From Clostridium thermobutyricum (GTDB taxonomy: Bacteria; Bacillota; Clostridia; Ch29), in contig JAENYD010000004.1 in NCBI GenBank assembly GCA_016842005.1, positions 99,242 through 163,241 of the forward strand: 64,000 nt of DNA, read 5' to 3'. The first letter of the stretch is position 1, and each line of letters begins with the position of its first letter. The position numbers and the translations under genes are program-made. Shown piece by piece: positions 1-10,367 of this stretch. Under the pieces are notes generated by a model. It saw only the letters and a list, made by a program, of their open reading frames with translations, was not told the origin of the DNA and made no database searches.

Positions 1-225
1 ATCTGCCGAATTTCTCTTTATCCATCCTCCTACTCCTCTCGAAAGCATTATGTCCCCCACTGCTATAATGGTAATACCGGGAGCCGAGACCTCATTATTC
101 ATCTCTTCCTCGGAATTCATCTCTTTCCCGGACCCGACCGGCTGCTGACCGGTTTCAACGGTAGTTAAAGAACATCCTGCAGTTAAGAAAATAATCCCTA
201 TACATATTATTAAAATCTTCTTCAC
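1..225 (-). CDS. CapA-family lipoprotein, N-terminal part (runs off the window)
   Basis: This is the first 75 codons of a gene that continues past the left edge. A GTG start sits 6-7 nt after a GGAGGG ribosome site. The product opens with a lysine-rich hydrophobic signal ending in the lipobox LTAGC, so it should be a lipid-anchored exported protein. After a Ser/Glu-rich linker it reaches ITIIAVGDIMLSRGVG. That matches the opening strand and metal-site motif of the CapA (poly-gamma-glutamate synthesis-like, calcineurin-type phosphoesterase) fold. The family call rests on this one motif because the catalytic remainder is outside the window. The gene is divergent from the S8 protease gene. Confidence 0.7.
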   Translation of the reverse strand, partial: MKKILIICIGIIFLTAGCSLTTVETGQQPVGSGKEMNSEEEMNNEVSAPGITIIAVGDIMLSRGVGGWIKRNSAD

Positions 226-396
226 ATTATCCCCCTCCAGAGAATGGCCCCTTCACGGGCACACACCGAATCTTAGCCTGACTTGTCTACTGTTTAACTA
301 TAATTTATCATCAAAATATTTTGCGTGTCAATTAACCATCGACCGTGGTCCGGCATAATATGTATATACCGACTAATTTTGCGGGAGTGAGTTGAT

Positions 397-1638
397 ATGG
401 CAGCCATTGGTGGAATAATAAACAGGGTGCTTTTTCCCGAAAAGCTTGATCCGTGTGTTAAGGCAAGCATAGATTACAAAAACATAAAACATGTTTCGGT
501 AATCATCCAGTTCATTGAGGAAATAAACGACAGGGTAAAAAAAGGCATAATAAAACGGGGTGGAATAATTAAAACCATATATCCCTTTATTAATGCGTGT
601 CATGCAACAGTGCCGCCTGACCGCATTAAATCCCTGGAAGCCATGTACCCTATATCTTTTATTTCCCTTGACTATCCCGTGACATCCCATCTCAGTACTG
701 TCACAAACGTGCTGGGAGCAACTGTCGCCCACAATCTCAATTATTCAGGTAAAAATATTACGATAGCTTTACTGGATACAGGTACATACCCCCACCCGGA
801 TATAATAAGACCGAGGAACCGTATTATCCGGTTTGCGGACCTGGTAAACCGCTGTGAATTCGCCTATGATGACAACGGTCATGGCACCTTTATGGCGGGA
901 ATACTGGTAGGAAACGGCAGTATGTCTAAGGGAGAATACACAGGTATTGCCCCCGAAGCCTATCTGATAAGCATAAAAGTGCTGAACCAGACCGGCACTG
1001 GCAGAGTATCGACTGTATTGGCCGGCCTGCAGTGGATATATGACAATAAAGACAGGTACAGGATTAAGGTGGTATGCATACCTCTGGGCTGCACCGGCCA
1101 TTTGCCATGGACCAGAGACCCTCTTGCCTGTGCTGTACAGGTATTATGGGATGAAGGGCTGGTTGTATGCGCTTCCGCAGGAAATAATGGGCCCGCAGCA
1201 TCCAGTATATCATCTCCCGGTATCAACCCGAACATAATAACGGCAGGTGCAGTAAGGTCATATGGAAATGATGGCCTTTTGTCCGAGCCCCTGTGCGGTT
1301 TTTCGAGCAGAGGTTCCACAAGAGACGGAAACCAGGGTCCCGATGTAGTGGCACCGGGTTCAAATATAACCTCCCTTGAATGTGACACTGCTTTCATTCC
1401 CCGGTCCCAGGCAGCATATAAGGGAGCCAAACTGTCCCAGTACTACCGCTGTGGTTCGGGTACCTCCGCAGCCTGTGCATCAATAGCCGGAATAGTATCG
1501 TTAATGCTTGATAAAAACCAGCAGTTAAGTCCTGATGAGATAAAATCTCTATTGAAATACAGCTGTAAAAGCCTGAATCTGTTAAAAGTGCAACAGGGCT
1601 GGGGCCTCCCAGACTTGAACAGGATTCTGGGGGTATGA
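397..1638 (+). CDS. S8 (subtilisin-like) serine peptidase, AprX-like
   Basis: A 413-residue subtilase. The catalytic triad is visible: Asp127 in LLDTGT, His162 in NGHGT and Ser357 in GSGTSAA, with the oxyanion Asn in SAGNNGP near 263. There is no signal peptide or membrane segment. The enzyme is therefore probably cytoplasmic or released by another route, like Bacillus AprX. The first ~110 residues resemble an I9-type propeptide or N-terminal extension. The ATG follows a GGGAGTGA ribosome site. It is a single gene between divergent and convergent neighbours and ends in a shared bidirectional terminator. The substrate is unknown. Confidence 0.9.
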   Translation: MAAIGGIINRVLFPEKLDPCVKASIDYKNIKHVSVIIQFIEEINDRVKKGIIKRGGIIKTIYPFINACHATVPPDRIKSLEAMYPISFISLDYPVTSHLSTVTNVLGATVAHNLNYSGKNITIALLDTGTYPHPDIIRPRNRIIRFADLVNRCEFAYDDNGHGTFMAGILVGNGSMSKGEYTGIAPEAYLISIKVLNQTGTGRVSTVLAGLQWIYDNKDRYRIKVVCIPLGCTGHLPWTRDPLACAVQVLWDEGLVVCASAGNNGPAASSISSPGINPNIITAGAVRSYGNDGLLSEPLCGFSSRGSTRDGNQGPDVVAPGSNITSLECDTAFIPRSQAAYKGAKLSQYYRCGSGTSAACASIAGIVSLMLDKNQQLSPDEIKSLLKYSCKSLNLLKVQQGWGLPDLNRILGV

Positions 1639-1668
1639 AAAAAAAGAGGGAATTTCCCTCTTTTTTTT
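1639..1668. terminator. Bidirectional intrinsic terminator between S8 peptidase and M23 peptidase genes
   Basis: The hairpin GAGGGA-ATT-TCCCTC is flanked by an A-run on the left and a T-run on the right. It works for the plus-strand protease gene and for the minus-strand M23 gene, whose stop codon lies in the T-run. Confidence 0.85.
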
Positions 1669-3190
1669 ACTGGTCAAGATATTGTATCGGGTTAACAGGT
1701 ACCCCGAATTTCCTCACCTCAAAGTGAAGGTGTGGACCGGTGGTGTTTCCGGTGCTCCCGGACAGGGCAACTGTCTGGCCTTTGTGCACCTTGTCACCTT
1801 TTTTCACCAAGAGCTTGGAGTTATGACCGTAATAGGTTTCATAGCCCTCTCCGTGGTCAATAATAACCAGCAGACCATAGCCCCCGTAGTTTCCGGCGAA
1901 TTTTACGGTACCTCCATCTGAAGCTTTGACGGGAGTCCCGGAATTTAAGGCTATATCTATACCATTGTGTCTCCTTCCCCATCTCCAGCCAAAGCCTGAA
2001 GTAATTCTTCCCCTGGCAGGGTATGAAAAGGTACCGGTCCCCTGCCTGGGCGGAGGGGGTTTAATGCCAAGGGCCACCAATCGCGTTACCGGTTCCTCCA
2101 CTACTGTTTCCTCCAGTATTTCCCTGGTTACTTCTACGCCGTTTTCTTTGATTATCCTGGCAGTAACTTCCTTCTTGCCGTATTTCCCGTATTTGGTTAT
2201 TATTGATTCCCCTTTGTAGAATTCGCTGCTTTGCTTATAATCAGTATCAAAAGGAATTTTCTCTGAATAAGTGGCTATTTCCTCAGTAACTACCGTCAGA
2301 AAAGGTTTGGGCACTATCATGTTTATCTTCTGCCCTATCTGAAGCCGCTTGGGGCTTATGCCGGGATTGGCTTTTTCCAAGTCTTCAACGGATATATTGT
2401 TGTTTCTGGATATAAGCCATAAACTGTCCCCTTTTTTTACGGTATAGACCTTCTCTTCGGTAGTACCATTCAATAAGAATTTATAGGCGTCTTCATAAAT
2501 CATGAGTTTATTTATATCTACCGCCTGTTCCAGGAGCTCCACTTTTTCTTTTATGTAAATTCTGTCGGTTTCTATTCCTTTCCCATCCGGAATAAAAGAT
2601 GCTTTAATATCTTCCAGTAATTTCTCCGCCTGTTCCCTTCCCATTATGGACAGCACAGGGCTGCCGCCTATCATAACGGTAACCGCCGGTCTTTTTATAC
2701 TGATGTTTTTCATCATGTTTTTCTTTAATACATCCTTGTCAGTCAACCTGTTATCAGAAAGTTTTACTTTTTTTATATCCAGTGCCGCACCCACTACAAT
2801 ATCCCCGGTTTCATACCCTGCCCCAATTTCCTGGGTAAGTTCAGCAATTGCATCCTTTGCTTCAGCCTTGCTTCTGACTGTCCCGACAGGAATACCATTA
2901 ATATACACATCATATCCGGTATTGTATACTTGAATCCCCACAATTACCAGCACAACTAACAGTACTACAGAGATTACGCCTGCCTTTTTCCCCGATAAGC
3001 CGAACCTTGAAAAACTAAATCTGGTTAAATCAATTTTTTTAATTTTGCGTTTTACCAGATTGAGTTTATTGAGGCTGAACTCCGCCAGGTTGAACTTCCT
3101 TAGGTTAAACCTTCCCAGATTTGTTCTTAAAAAGTGGTTTTTCTCCGGAATAAGTCTACCTAAAGGGTTCTTATTAGGCGTTTCATCCAT
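1667..3190 (-). CDS. Membrane-anchored M23 endopeptidase with G5 and LysM regions
   Basis: About 507 residues. I chose the ATG at 3190 because AAAGGAG sits 7 nt upstream; the open frame runs 12 codons further up without a ribosome site. The order is a basic N-terminal region, one transmembrane helix (IGIQVYNTGY area), a long extracytoplasmic region, a LysM module (YTVKKGDSLWLISRNNNIS), a G5-like segment (VTRE.LEE) and a C-terminal LytM/M23 domain. The zinc motifs are HNGID, the H in YYGHNS, and HLHFEV. This is a cell-wall hydrolase of the SpoIIQ/MepM type acting on cross-linking peptides. Whether it is sporulation-specific cannot be told from sequence. Confidence 0.9.
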   Translation of the reverse strand: MDETPNKNPLGRLIPEKNHFLRTNLGRFNLRKFNLAEFSLNKLNLVKRKIKKIDLTRFSFSRFGLSGKKAGVISVVLLVVLVIVGIQVYNTGYDVYINGIPVGTVRSKAEAKDAIAELTQEIGAGYETGDIVVGAALDIKKVKLSDNRLTDKDVLKKNMMKNISIKRPAVTVMIGGSPVLSIMGREQAEKLLEDIKASFIPDGKGIETDRIYIKEKVELLEQAVDINKLMIYEDAYKFLLNGTTEEKVYTVKKGDSLWLISRNNNISVEDLEKANPGISPKRLQIGQKINMIVPKPFLTVVTEEIATYSEKIPFDTDYKQSSEFYKGESIITKYGKYGKKEVTARIIKENGVEVTREILEETVVEEPVTRLVALGIKPPPPRQGTGTFSYPARGRITSGFGWRWGRRHNGIDIALNSGTPVKASDGGTVKFAGNYGGYGLLVIIDHGEGYETYYGHNSKLLVKKGDKVHKGQTVALSGSTGNTTGPHLHFEVRKFGVPVNPIQYLDQ

Positions 3191-3303
3191 GTCTGTGCTC
3201 CTTTCTGAAGAACATTTACCTATCAACAGGTAATATCCTCTTCTCTATAATATTATTTATCCTCTTTTATTGTTTTTATACATTTTCGTCATCATGTGGA
3301 AAA

Positions 3304-4773
3304 TTAGCGGTCTCCCTTAAGCCGCTGCATTACTTCGTTTTCAATCGGTTTCTCAGCTACATCCTGCATAATTTCAATAAAATCCCCGGTGGTTGCATTC
3401 TGGAATTTATATGTATCGTAATATTTCCTGAGACCGCGGAAAAACAGTTCGTCTCCGAGCTGCTTCCTGAGCCAGTCAATTATCAATGCTCCGCCAGCAT
3501 ATACCAATGACGAGTATTCCTGCCAGCTACCGTATTCTTTAAGGTCCTCCAGTATGACTGTATCATTGTTTTGCCGGCTGTCCCGGAAACTGTAATACGG
3601 TTTTTCTATGACGCTGTTTAATATTCTTTCACCGGTTTCAGGACCGTACCTCTCATAATAATACAACACGGTGGAATACTCGGTTAACCCCTCATCCAGC
3701 CACGCTTCGGCTATTTCATTGTTGCCGACAACGCCATACCACCACTGGTGGGCAGTCTCATGGGCCACCACATATTCCAGGGAGAACAAACCGCCTTTAT
3801 TATATAATTCTTTGTCTATAAAAACAAGGTTTGGATATTCCATCCCCCCGATGAAAAAATCCGAGGCAGCTACAGAATAGGTTCTATAAGGATAATCCCC
3901 GAAAAGTTCGCTGAAAATCTCAACAGCTCTGGCTGCAGTTTCCAGGGCTTTCTCTCCCCCGGTTTCATCAAAAAAATAGGATTTAATCTCTGTGCCTTTT
4001 ACCTTTTTCTTCTTTACCTTGTAAGATTTACTGGCAATCCATGCAAAATCCCTGACACCTTTTCCCTCTGCCATCCATTCCCTGTACCCTTTTCCAATCT
4101 TACCGGCCCTCCTGACCTGTCCGGTTGAAGCTACAGTATATTCATCCGGCAGGGTTATGCGCACATGATAGTCGCTGATGTCACTGTAGAAGGGGTCACC
4201 GATAGGATAATAGGGGTCCAGGTTCCATCCTTTGTCGTCAAAAACTGCTGCCACAGGATACCAGTTGGCTGCCCTTAAGGTATTCTCTCCATATCCGAAC
4301 CTGCCGTGGCACAGGGGAAATTTCAGTGTATAGTTCATATCAATAGTGAGTGCCTGTCCCGGTTGCAGGGGTTTATCCAGGCTTATTTTCAAAACATTTT
4401 TGGCAGCATCCTGGTAGCCCCAGCTGTATACCCTGCCATCCACATCCACATTGTGAACCTCAATAAAGCCCGGATCAAAACCCAGTGGATATGCCTGAGT
4501 AAGTTCATCCGGGAGAAAAGGGGCGGTATTCTTCTCCTGAAATGCATTGGGATACAGGTGAAAGTATATGTTCTCCAGTATTTCCTCTTCTTTATTGTAA
4601 TATGTTATCTGTTGATAGCCTTTAAGCACTTTCTCCACTTCATCAAAATAGCAGTTAATATAATACCTGTCCCTGATTTCCCCGTTCAACCGGATTTCAT
4701 GCCGGTTAACAGGTACACAGGATGATATTATTAAAACTAAAAGCGATATTAAGATAATCAGCTTTTTCACCAT
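3304..4773 (-). CDS. M1-family metallopeptidase, lipoprotein
   Basis: 489 residues starting with a signal peptide that ends in a lipobox-like LIISSC (Cys19), so probably anchored outside the membrane. Zinc site: His338-Glu339-x-x-His342 (HETAHQWW) with the third ligand Glu361 in WLDEGLTEY. The upstream GGMEYP corresponds to the GxMEN exopeptidase motif of M1 enzymes, in variant form. It lacks the large C-terminal domain of PepN, as do many short M1-like proteins of Firmicutes. Probable role: trimming extracellular peptides. It runs in the same direction as the M23 gene but with a 110-nt gap. Confidence 0.88.
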   Translation of the reverse strand: MVKKLIILISLLVLIISSCVPVNRHEIRLNGEIRDRYYINCYFDEVEKVLKGYQQITYYNKEEEILENIYFHLYPNAFQEKNTAPFLPDELTQAYPLGFDPGFIEVHNVDVDGRVYSWGYQDAAKNVLKISLDKPLQPGQALTIDMNYTLKFPLCHGRFGYGENTLRAANWYPVAAVFDDKGWNLDPYYPIGDPFYSDISDYHVRITLPDEYTVASTGQVRRAGKIGKGYREWMAEGKGVRDFAWIASKSYKVKKKKVKGTEIKSYFFDETGGEKALETAARAVEIFSELFGDYPYRTYSVAASDFFIGGMEYPNLVFIDKELYNKGGLFSLEYVVAHETAHQWWYGVVGNNEIAEAWLDEGLTEYSTVLYYYERYGPETGERILNSVIEKPYYSFRDSRQNNDTVILEDLKEYGSWQEYSSLVYAGGALIIDWLRKQLGDELFFRGLRKYYDTYKFQNATTGDFIEIMQDVAEKPIENEVMQRLKGDR

Positions 4774-4812
4774 TTTCTCCTCCCTGTGGGTATATAGTAT
4801 TTCTATTCAGAA

Positions 4813-4842
4813 TTAGGAAGGGTAATGCCAATATGCTATAAT
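4813..4842 (+). promoter_or_regulatory. Candidate SigA promoter for dnaD-dnaI
   Basis: TTAGGA, an 18-nt spacer and a perfect TATAAT lie 45 nt upstream of the dnaD start codon. The -35 box is weak, so this is a tentative call. Confidence 0.4.
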
Positions 4843-4886
4843 ATAATAACAGGTGGCTGGCAAAAATAAGCCCATGAGGTGATATT

Positions 4887-5921
4887 ATGCATTTTGTCAA
4901 AGGGAAAACCGATATTGACCTGGGGGATACCCCTGTTGAAAATCTCTTTATAGATACGTACATGCCTACAGCAGATGGGAATTATGTTAAGGTTTACCTG
5001 ATGGGTTATAGATTTGCCTGCGACCCCTGTTCTTCGTCCGGCTTTACCAATGAAAGGATTGCAAAAGACCTGAATATACTGCTGTCCGATGTGTTAAAGG
5101 CCTGGGACTACTGGGAAAAGAAAGGTATCATTAAAAAACACTACCAGAATGAAGGCAGTAAAGATGACTTTACAGTAGAATTCCTTAATCTGAAGCAGTT
5201 AATTATTAATAACTGCTATCTGCCTACTACCGAAGAAAATACAGAGTACAAAAATAAATCCTATTCTCCCTCCGACCTTACCGAAGCCATGCGGGACGAA
5301 AGAATCAGGGACATGTTTCATAACGTACAGCAACTGATGTGCAGACCCCTCAACCCCTCTGAAAGTCTCCAGTGCCTGGAATGGCTTTACGATTTTAAAA
5401 TGTCGCCCCAGGTGATTGAAGAGGCCTTCAGGTATTCCATAGACAAAAAAGGGATAAAAAATATCAAATATATAAACGCCATTATAAGCAACTGGTATGA
5501 TAAAAATATAAACACCCTGGAAAAACTCCATGAACATCTGGAAAACTCGGATAAGAAATACAGTCTGTATAATATAGTAATGAAAGCCGTTGGCAGCTCA
5601 AGAAACCCTTCCAAAAAAGAAAAAGAGCTGATGAACAAGTGGTTCTACGAGTACAGTATGCCCCTGGAAGTAGTGATAAAAGCCTGTGACACCGCCTTTG
5701 TGAGGAAACCGAATCCTACACTGGCTTACATAGACGGCATTATCACAGACTGGTTCAAAAATAATATCAAGACCATTAAAGAAATTGAAGATGATATAAA
5801 AAAAACCCCCCCGCCACACCGTAAGAATGCCAAGAATAAGTATCACAATTTTCATCAGCCGGCATTAAAATATACAAATGACCAGTTGAAGAATATGTGG
5901 AATAAAAAAGAAAATATCTAA
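4887..5921 (+). CDS. dnaD: DnaD-domain primosome protein
   Basis: 344 residues; the start follows GAGGTG by 5 nt. The N-terminal ~90 residues form a winged-helix-like region (ERIAKDLNILLSDVLKAWDYWEKKGII). Two copies of the DnaD/DnaB C-terminal domain follow, at about 120-200 and 215-290. Each ends in a YI..II..W motif (YINAIISNWYDK, YIDGIITDWFKN). In Firmicutes such proteins remodel DNA at the origin and at restarted forks and help load the helicase. The gene for the loader itself starts 12 nt downstream, so the two are almost certainly one operon. Confidence 0.9.
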   Translation: MHFVKGKTDIDLGDTPVENLFIDTYMPTADGNYVKVYLMGYRFACDPCSSSGFTNERIAKDLNILLSDVLKAWDYWEKKGIIKKHYQNEGSKDDFTVEFLNLKQLIINNCYLPTTEENTEYKNKSYSPSDLTEAMRDERIRDMFHNVQQLMCRPLNPSESLQCLEWLYDFKMSPQVIEEAFRYSIDKKGIKNIKYINAIISNWYDKNINTLEKLHEHLENSDKKYSLYNIVMKAVGSSRNPSKKEKELMNKWFYEYSMPLEVVIKACDTAFVRKPNPTLAYIDGIITDWFKNNIKTIKEIEDDIKKTPPPHRKNAKNKYHNFHQPALKYTNDQLKNMWNKKENI

Positions 5922-5933
5922 TACAGGGGAAGA

Positions 5934-6920
5934 ATGATAATGGATGGAATAGCAAGAAAAATCCAGAATGAATACCAGGCAATAAGGGCCCGCATTGATA
6001 AAGAAAGAAAAGAGAGAATAAAAGAAATATATAACGTAATTCCCAGAATTAAAGAAATAGATGACAGAATTCAGAACCTGGGCATCCGCTGTGCGAGGGC
6101 ATTACTGAAGTCGGACAATGCTTCTGACAAAAGATTCGTTGATATACTAAGGGAAGAGATTACTTCATTGAAACAGGAAAAGATTAAACTTCTGGAAAAG
6201 TATATGTATTCGCCCGATTACATGGAAATACATTATGAATGCAGCGCATGTAAGGATACAGGATATGTTGGCCGGGAAAAATGTAAATGTTTCAAACAAA
6301 AACTGATTGACAGGGCATACCAGCAGTCAAATCTGGGCAATACCCTGGAAAAAGAAAACTTCAGCAACTTTGATATAAACCTTTTTCCCGATGAGAAATA
6401 CGATAATTATTCCTTAACACCCCGGGAAAACATGAAAAACATAGTAAGTACCTGCGAAGGCTTCGTAAACAATTTTCATAAAGACAACGGCGAGAATCTT
6501 CTCTTTTACGGAAGTACAGGCCTGGGAAAAACTTTTCTCTGCAACTGCATCGCCAAAGCACTGCTGGACAAAGGAGAGCTTGTGATCTATCTTACTGCTT
6601 TCAATCTGTTCCGAATACTGGAGGAATACCGCTTTAATCATAGTGAAAATCTGCAGAACCGTGAACAACTGGACAGTATACTAACCTGTGACCTTCTGAT
6701 AATTGACGACCTGGGTACAGAGCTGTCCAACGCCTTCACTGTATCAGAGCTTTTCAACATAATAAACACAAGACTTCTGTCAAAGAAGAAGGTTATAATC
6801 TCAACCAACCTCGAACCTGAAGAACTATTGAAAACTTACAACCAAAGAATATTCTCGCGAATTTCCGGAAATTACAGGACCCTTGAATTTTATGGCCCTG
6901 ACCTGAGATGGGAAAAATAA
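5934..6920 (+). CDS. dnaI: Helicase loader DnaI/DnaC-type AAA+ ATPase
   Basis: 328 residues. A coiled N-terminal part (about 1-95) leads to a zinc-binding knuckle, CSACKDTGYVG followed by KCKCF, as in DnaI. The AAA+ domain has Walker A GSTGLGKTF and Walker B LLIIDDLGTE, followed by sensor STN. It should load the DnaB hexamer (encoded at 14.7-16.0 kb) onto origin DNA. Two ATGs, 5934 and 5940, compete; the second has the better spacing to the GGGGAAG ribosome site. It is the second gene of the dnaD operon and ends at a strong hairpin terminator. Confidence 0.92.
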   Translation: MIMDGIARKIQNEYQAIRARIDKERKERIKEIYNVIPRIKEIDDRIQNLGIRCARALLKSDNASDKRFVDILREEITSLKQEKIKLLEKYMYSPDYMEIHYECSACKDTGYVGREKCKCFKQKLIDRAYQQSNLGNTLEKENFSNFDINLFPDEKYDNYSLTPRENMKNIVSTCEGFVNNFHKDNGENLLFYGSTGLGKTFLCNCIAKALLDKGELVIYLTAFNLFRILEEYRFNHSENLQNREQLDSILTCDLLIIDDLGTELSNAFTVSELFNIINTRLLSKKKVIISTNLEPEELLKTYNQRIFSRISGNYRTLEFYGPDLRWEK

Positions 6921-6935
6921 AATATTCTCATAAAT

Positions 6936-6962
6936 AAAAAAGCGGGTAAAATCCGCTTTTTT
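6936..6962. terminator. Intrinsic terminator between dnaI and the convergent tRNA cluster
   Basis: Stem AAAAAAGCGG / CCGCTTTTTT with a 7-nt loop. A- and T-runs on either side make it usable in both directions: the end of dnaI on the plus strand and the end of the tRNA transcript on the minus strand. Confidence 0.8.
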
Positions 6963-6965
6963 TAA

Positions 6966-7041
6966 TGGAGCTGGTGATGGGACTCGAACCCGCAACCTGC
7001 TGATTACAAGTCAGCTGCTCTGCCAGTTGAGCTACACCAGC
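6966..7041 (-). tRNA. tRNA-Thr (anticodon TGT)
   Basis: A 76-nt cloverleaf on the minus strand. It has a GCTGGTG/CACCAGC acceptor, anticodon loop CTTGTAA inside a GCTGA/TCAGC stem, a GGTTCGAGTCC T-arm and an encoded CCA end. It is the last tRNA in a Lys-Asp-Thr cluster. Confidence 0.95.
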
Positions 7042-7047
7042 AGAATA

Positions 7048-7124
7048 TGGCGACCCGGAAGGGACTTGAACCCTCGACCTCCAGCGTGACAGGCTGGCAT
7101 TCTAACCATCTGAACTACCGGGCC
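7048..7124 (-). tRNA. tRNA-Asp (anticodon GTC)
   Basis: 77 nt on the minus strand. The acceptor GGCCCGG pairs with CCGGGTC (one G-T), the anticodon loop is CTGTCAC in a CCAGC/GCTGG stem, the discriminator is G and CCA is encoded. It is the middle gene of the cluster. Confidence 0.95.
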
Positions 7125-7129
7125 GCATT

Positions 7130-7205
7130 TGGTGACCCATCCGCGACTCGAACGCGGGACACCCTGATTAAAAGTCAGGTGCTCTACCGACTGAGCTAAT
7201 GGGTC
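7130..7205 (-). tRNA. tRNA-Lys (anticodon TTT)
   Basis: 76 nt on the minus strand. The acceptor GACCCAT pairs with ATGGGTC, the anticodon loop is CTTTTAA in a CCTGA/TCAGG stem, the discriminator is A and CCA is encoded. It is the first gene of the cluster, 16 nt from the predicted -10 box. Confidence 0.95.
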
Positions 7206-7220
7206 ACTGGGCACTAATAT

Positions 7221-7249
7221 ATAATAAACGAATTTATTTTTATTGTCAA
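7221..7249 (-). promoter_or_regulatory. SigA promoter of the Lys-Asp-Thr tRNA cluster
   Basis: On the minus strand, TTGACA, a 17-nt spacer and TATTAT lie just before tRNA-Lys. The near-consensus boxes and short leader fit a stable-RNA promoter, so the tRNAs need not depend on read-through from purA. Confidence 0.8.
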
Positions 7250-7285
7250 TACCAATTATGGTTTTAACCGATCAGTACCTGACGG

Positions 7286-8623
<1,338 letters not shown>

Positions 8624-8731
8624 TTATGATACCACACAACCATATGATTTAAAAGCAATATGTCCTGCTTTATAGCCCTTGAAAATTACATTATCTCAAA
8701 TACTTATCATAATATTCGGGTCTTGATAGGG

Positions 8732-8764
8732 AAGGTCCCTTTAAGGAGCATATGAAGGGACCTT
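8732..8764. repeat. Inverted repeat with a ribosome site and ATG in its loop
   Basis: A 10-bp perfect inverted repeat, AAGGTCCCTT / AAGGGACCTT. The 13-nt loop contains AAGGAG and the ATG of the broken gene at 8752. In RNA this would be a hairpin presenting or masking a translation start. It is followed by TTTTC, so it could equally be a leftover terminator. Confidence 0.55.
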
Positions 8765-9098
8765 TTCAAAGCCTGTCAATTAGCAATGTGACGTACTCCC
8801 ACCACTTGTTTGTCATCACTGGATTTGGATTGTTGAAATACTGAATTTTGACAGCAAACTTGCCGATGAATTCTATTATTCTGATGCGAACTATGACACC
8901 CATACTGAAGAATACAGGATAGTGCTTCATGATAAAGAGCCGGTATATAAACCAGTATGGCCTATTACCTTTGATATGCAAAACATTATTCTCTTTGACC
9001 TTATGGAAGATTACAAAAAAGACTGCATTCTTTCTCAACGGCTAAAAAATAATGCCCTGAAAAATGTAATGAATAAACGACGGGATATTAAGGTTTAA
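8752..9098 (+). pseudogene. Frameshifted small gene of unknown family
   Basis: An ATG with AAGGAG 3 nt upstream opens a 30-codon frame (MKGPFQSLSISNVTYSHHLF...) that stops at TGA. A second frame, open from about 8781 to the TAA at 9096-9098, gives a protein-like sequence (EILNFDSKLADEFYYSDANY..., ending [11 protein letters not shown]) with no start codon of its own. One small indel near 8790-8830 would join the two into a ~115-residue protein. I do not recognise the family. The stop overlaps the tail of the convergent chemoreceptor gene by 4 nt. A real short peptide plus a decayed fragment is also possible. Confidence 0.4.
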
Positions 9099-10195
9099 GT
9101 ACTGATTGACAGATAGTCGGACAAGAGTTTCAGCATTTTGTTAAACTGCTGGACGGATGATGCCATTTCTTCGGTAGATGCAGTCTGTTCTTCTACACAG
9201 GCACTCATCTGCTCCACCGCTGCAGATGTCTCTTCTGTTATTGAAGAAATATTCTCAACAGACTTTAAAACTTTATCCTTCTCCTTGCTGATTGCTTCAA
9301 TGTCCTTATTCAATAACTCTATCTGCTCAACAGTCTCATCTACTGATACATTTATATCGCAAAATGCTTCCTTGGTATCTTCAAGGGCAGTATTCGCTCC
9401 GATTATAGTTTTTTCGGTATATTCCATATCATTTTTGGCTTTTTCTATATCCTGTTTTATTTCTTCAATAATCTCCCTTATTTCTTTGGTAGCAAGCGAA
9501 GATTCCTCGGCAAGTTTCCTTATTTCTTGAGCAACAACGGCAAACCCTCTGCCCGCCTCTCCGGCTCGTGCCGCTTCTATTGCCGCATTTAACGCTAACA
9601 GATTGGTCTGTTCGGCGATTGAATTGATAGTATTCAGTATTTTCCCTATGGATTTGGATTTATCTGATATTCCCTGTATGCTTACAGCCAAATTCATAAC
9701 AGATTCAATATTGTTTTCAAACTTATTCTTCAGGTCATTAATGGACTTGGTACCCAGATCATTTTTTTCTTTCATCCTTCCGGTACTTTGTGAAGTTATG
9801 TGTAGTTTGTTCAGCATATCAGCTATTCTATCGGTAAAACAGCTTACTATACTAAAACTTTCTTCGGCTTCTTTCGCTTGCTCGGATGCTCCTGAAGCCA
9901 GCTGCTGGATGGCGCTTGAGAGTTCTTCACTGGAAGCATTGATTTCCTCAGATGATGTTGACAATACTTCCATGATATTCTCAAGCTCCTCTGTGGCTCC
10001 TTTGATATCACCGATCAATTCCTCACGACCTGCAGCGGTCTGGCTGATAATACTGAATATCTCTGCCATTTCACTGTCATGTTCATTTTTTATATTTTCT
10101 GTAGCTTCATCAAATGTTAATTCTCCGTTTTTAATCCTGTCCAGATATTTTCTTAATACTGCAATCTTTCGTGTTGTACGCATTTTACCAATCAT
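9095..10195 (-). CDS. Soluble methyl-accepting chemotaxis protein
   Basis: 366 residues with no transmembrane segment, so a cytoplasmic chemoreceptor. The N-terminal ~60 residues are a short helical region of unknown ligand. The rest is the long antiparallel coiled coil of the MCP signalling domain, whose tip [20 protein letters not shown] binds CheA/CheW. Glu/Gln-rich heptads resemble methylation helices. An AGGAGGG site precedes the ATG by 11 nt. No other chemotaxis gene is in the window. The 5' leader contains the first copy of the two-hairpin element, only 45 nt from the start codon. Confidence 0.92.
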   Translation of the reverse strand: MIGKMRTTRKIAVLRKYLDRIKNGELTFDEATENIKNEHDSEMAEIFSIISQTAAGREELIGDIKGATEELENIMEVLSTSSEEINASSEELSSAIQQLASGASEQAKEAEESFSIVSCFTDRIADMLNKLHITSQSTGRMKEKNDLGTKSINDLKNKFENNIESVMNLAVSIQGISDKSKSIGKILNTINSIAEQTNLLALNAAIEAARAGEAGRGFAVVAQEIRKLAEESSLATKEIREIIEEIKQDIEKAKNDMEYTEKTIIGANTALEDTKEAFCDINVSVDETVEQIELLNKDIEAISKEKDKVLKSVENISSITEETSAAVEQMSACVEEQTASTEEMASSVQQFNKMLKLLSDYLSIST

Positions 10196-10239
10196 AGGTT
10201 GTTTTTCCCTCCTCTATAGAACATATCTCTTTAATGCGG

Positions 10240-10367
10240 ATAAACGGGATTCCTGTCTTCAGGTGGGGTTTTAAGCCATCTGAAGCTTAGAAACCGTCAG
10301 GGGCTTAGCGCCACTTATCTCCCGCCTAAGAGCACGAAAGCATTAGCGGCGGTAGTCATCGGATAAA
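10240..10367. repeat. Two-hairpin ~130-nt element, copy 1 (partly decayed)
   Basis: It begins ATAAACGGGAT and ends CGGATAAA, like the copies at 12280 and 52139. It shares a long block (TTCAGGTGGGGTTTTAAGCC) and the tail TTAGCGGCGGTAGTCATC. Hairpin 1 is shortened by mismatches. In hairpin 2 the left arm matches copy 2 but the right arm matches copy 3, so the stem is broken. It lies in the 5' leader of the chemoreceptor gene, in inverse orientation. Confidence 0.8.

Noticed and set aside
960..1430. 156-codon minus-strand frame inside the S8 peptidase gene
   Set aside because: It is antisense to a gene with a clear catalytic triad and has no ribosome site or recognisable motif.
8766..9038. Minus-strand 90-codon open frame opposite the broken small gene
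   Set aside because: It starts at a TTG without ribosome site. The opposite plus frame has far more protein-like composition, so this is taken as its shadow.
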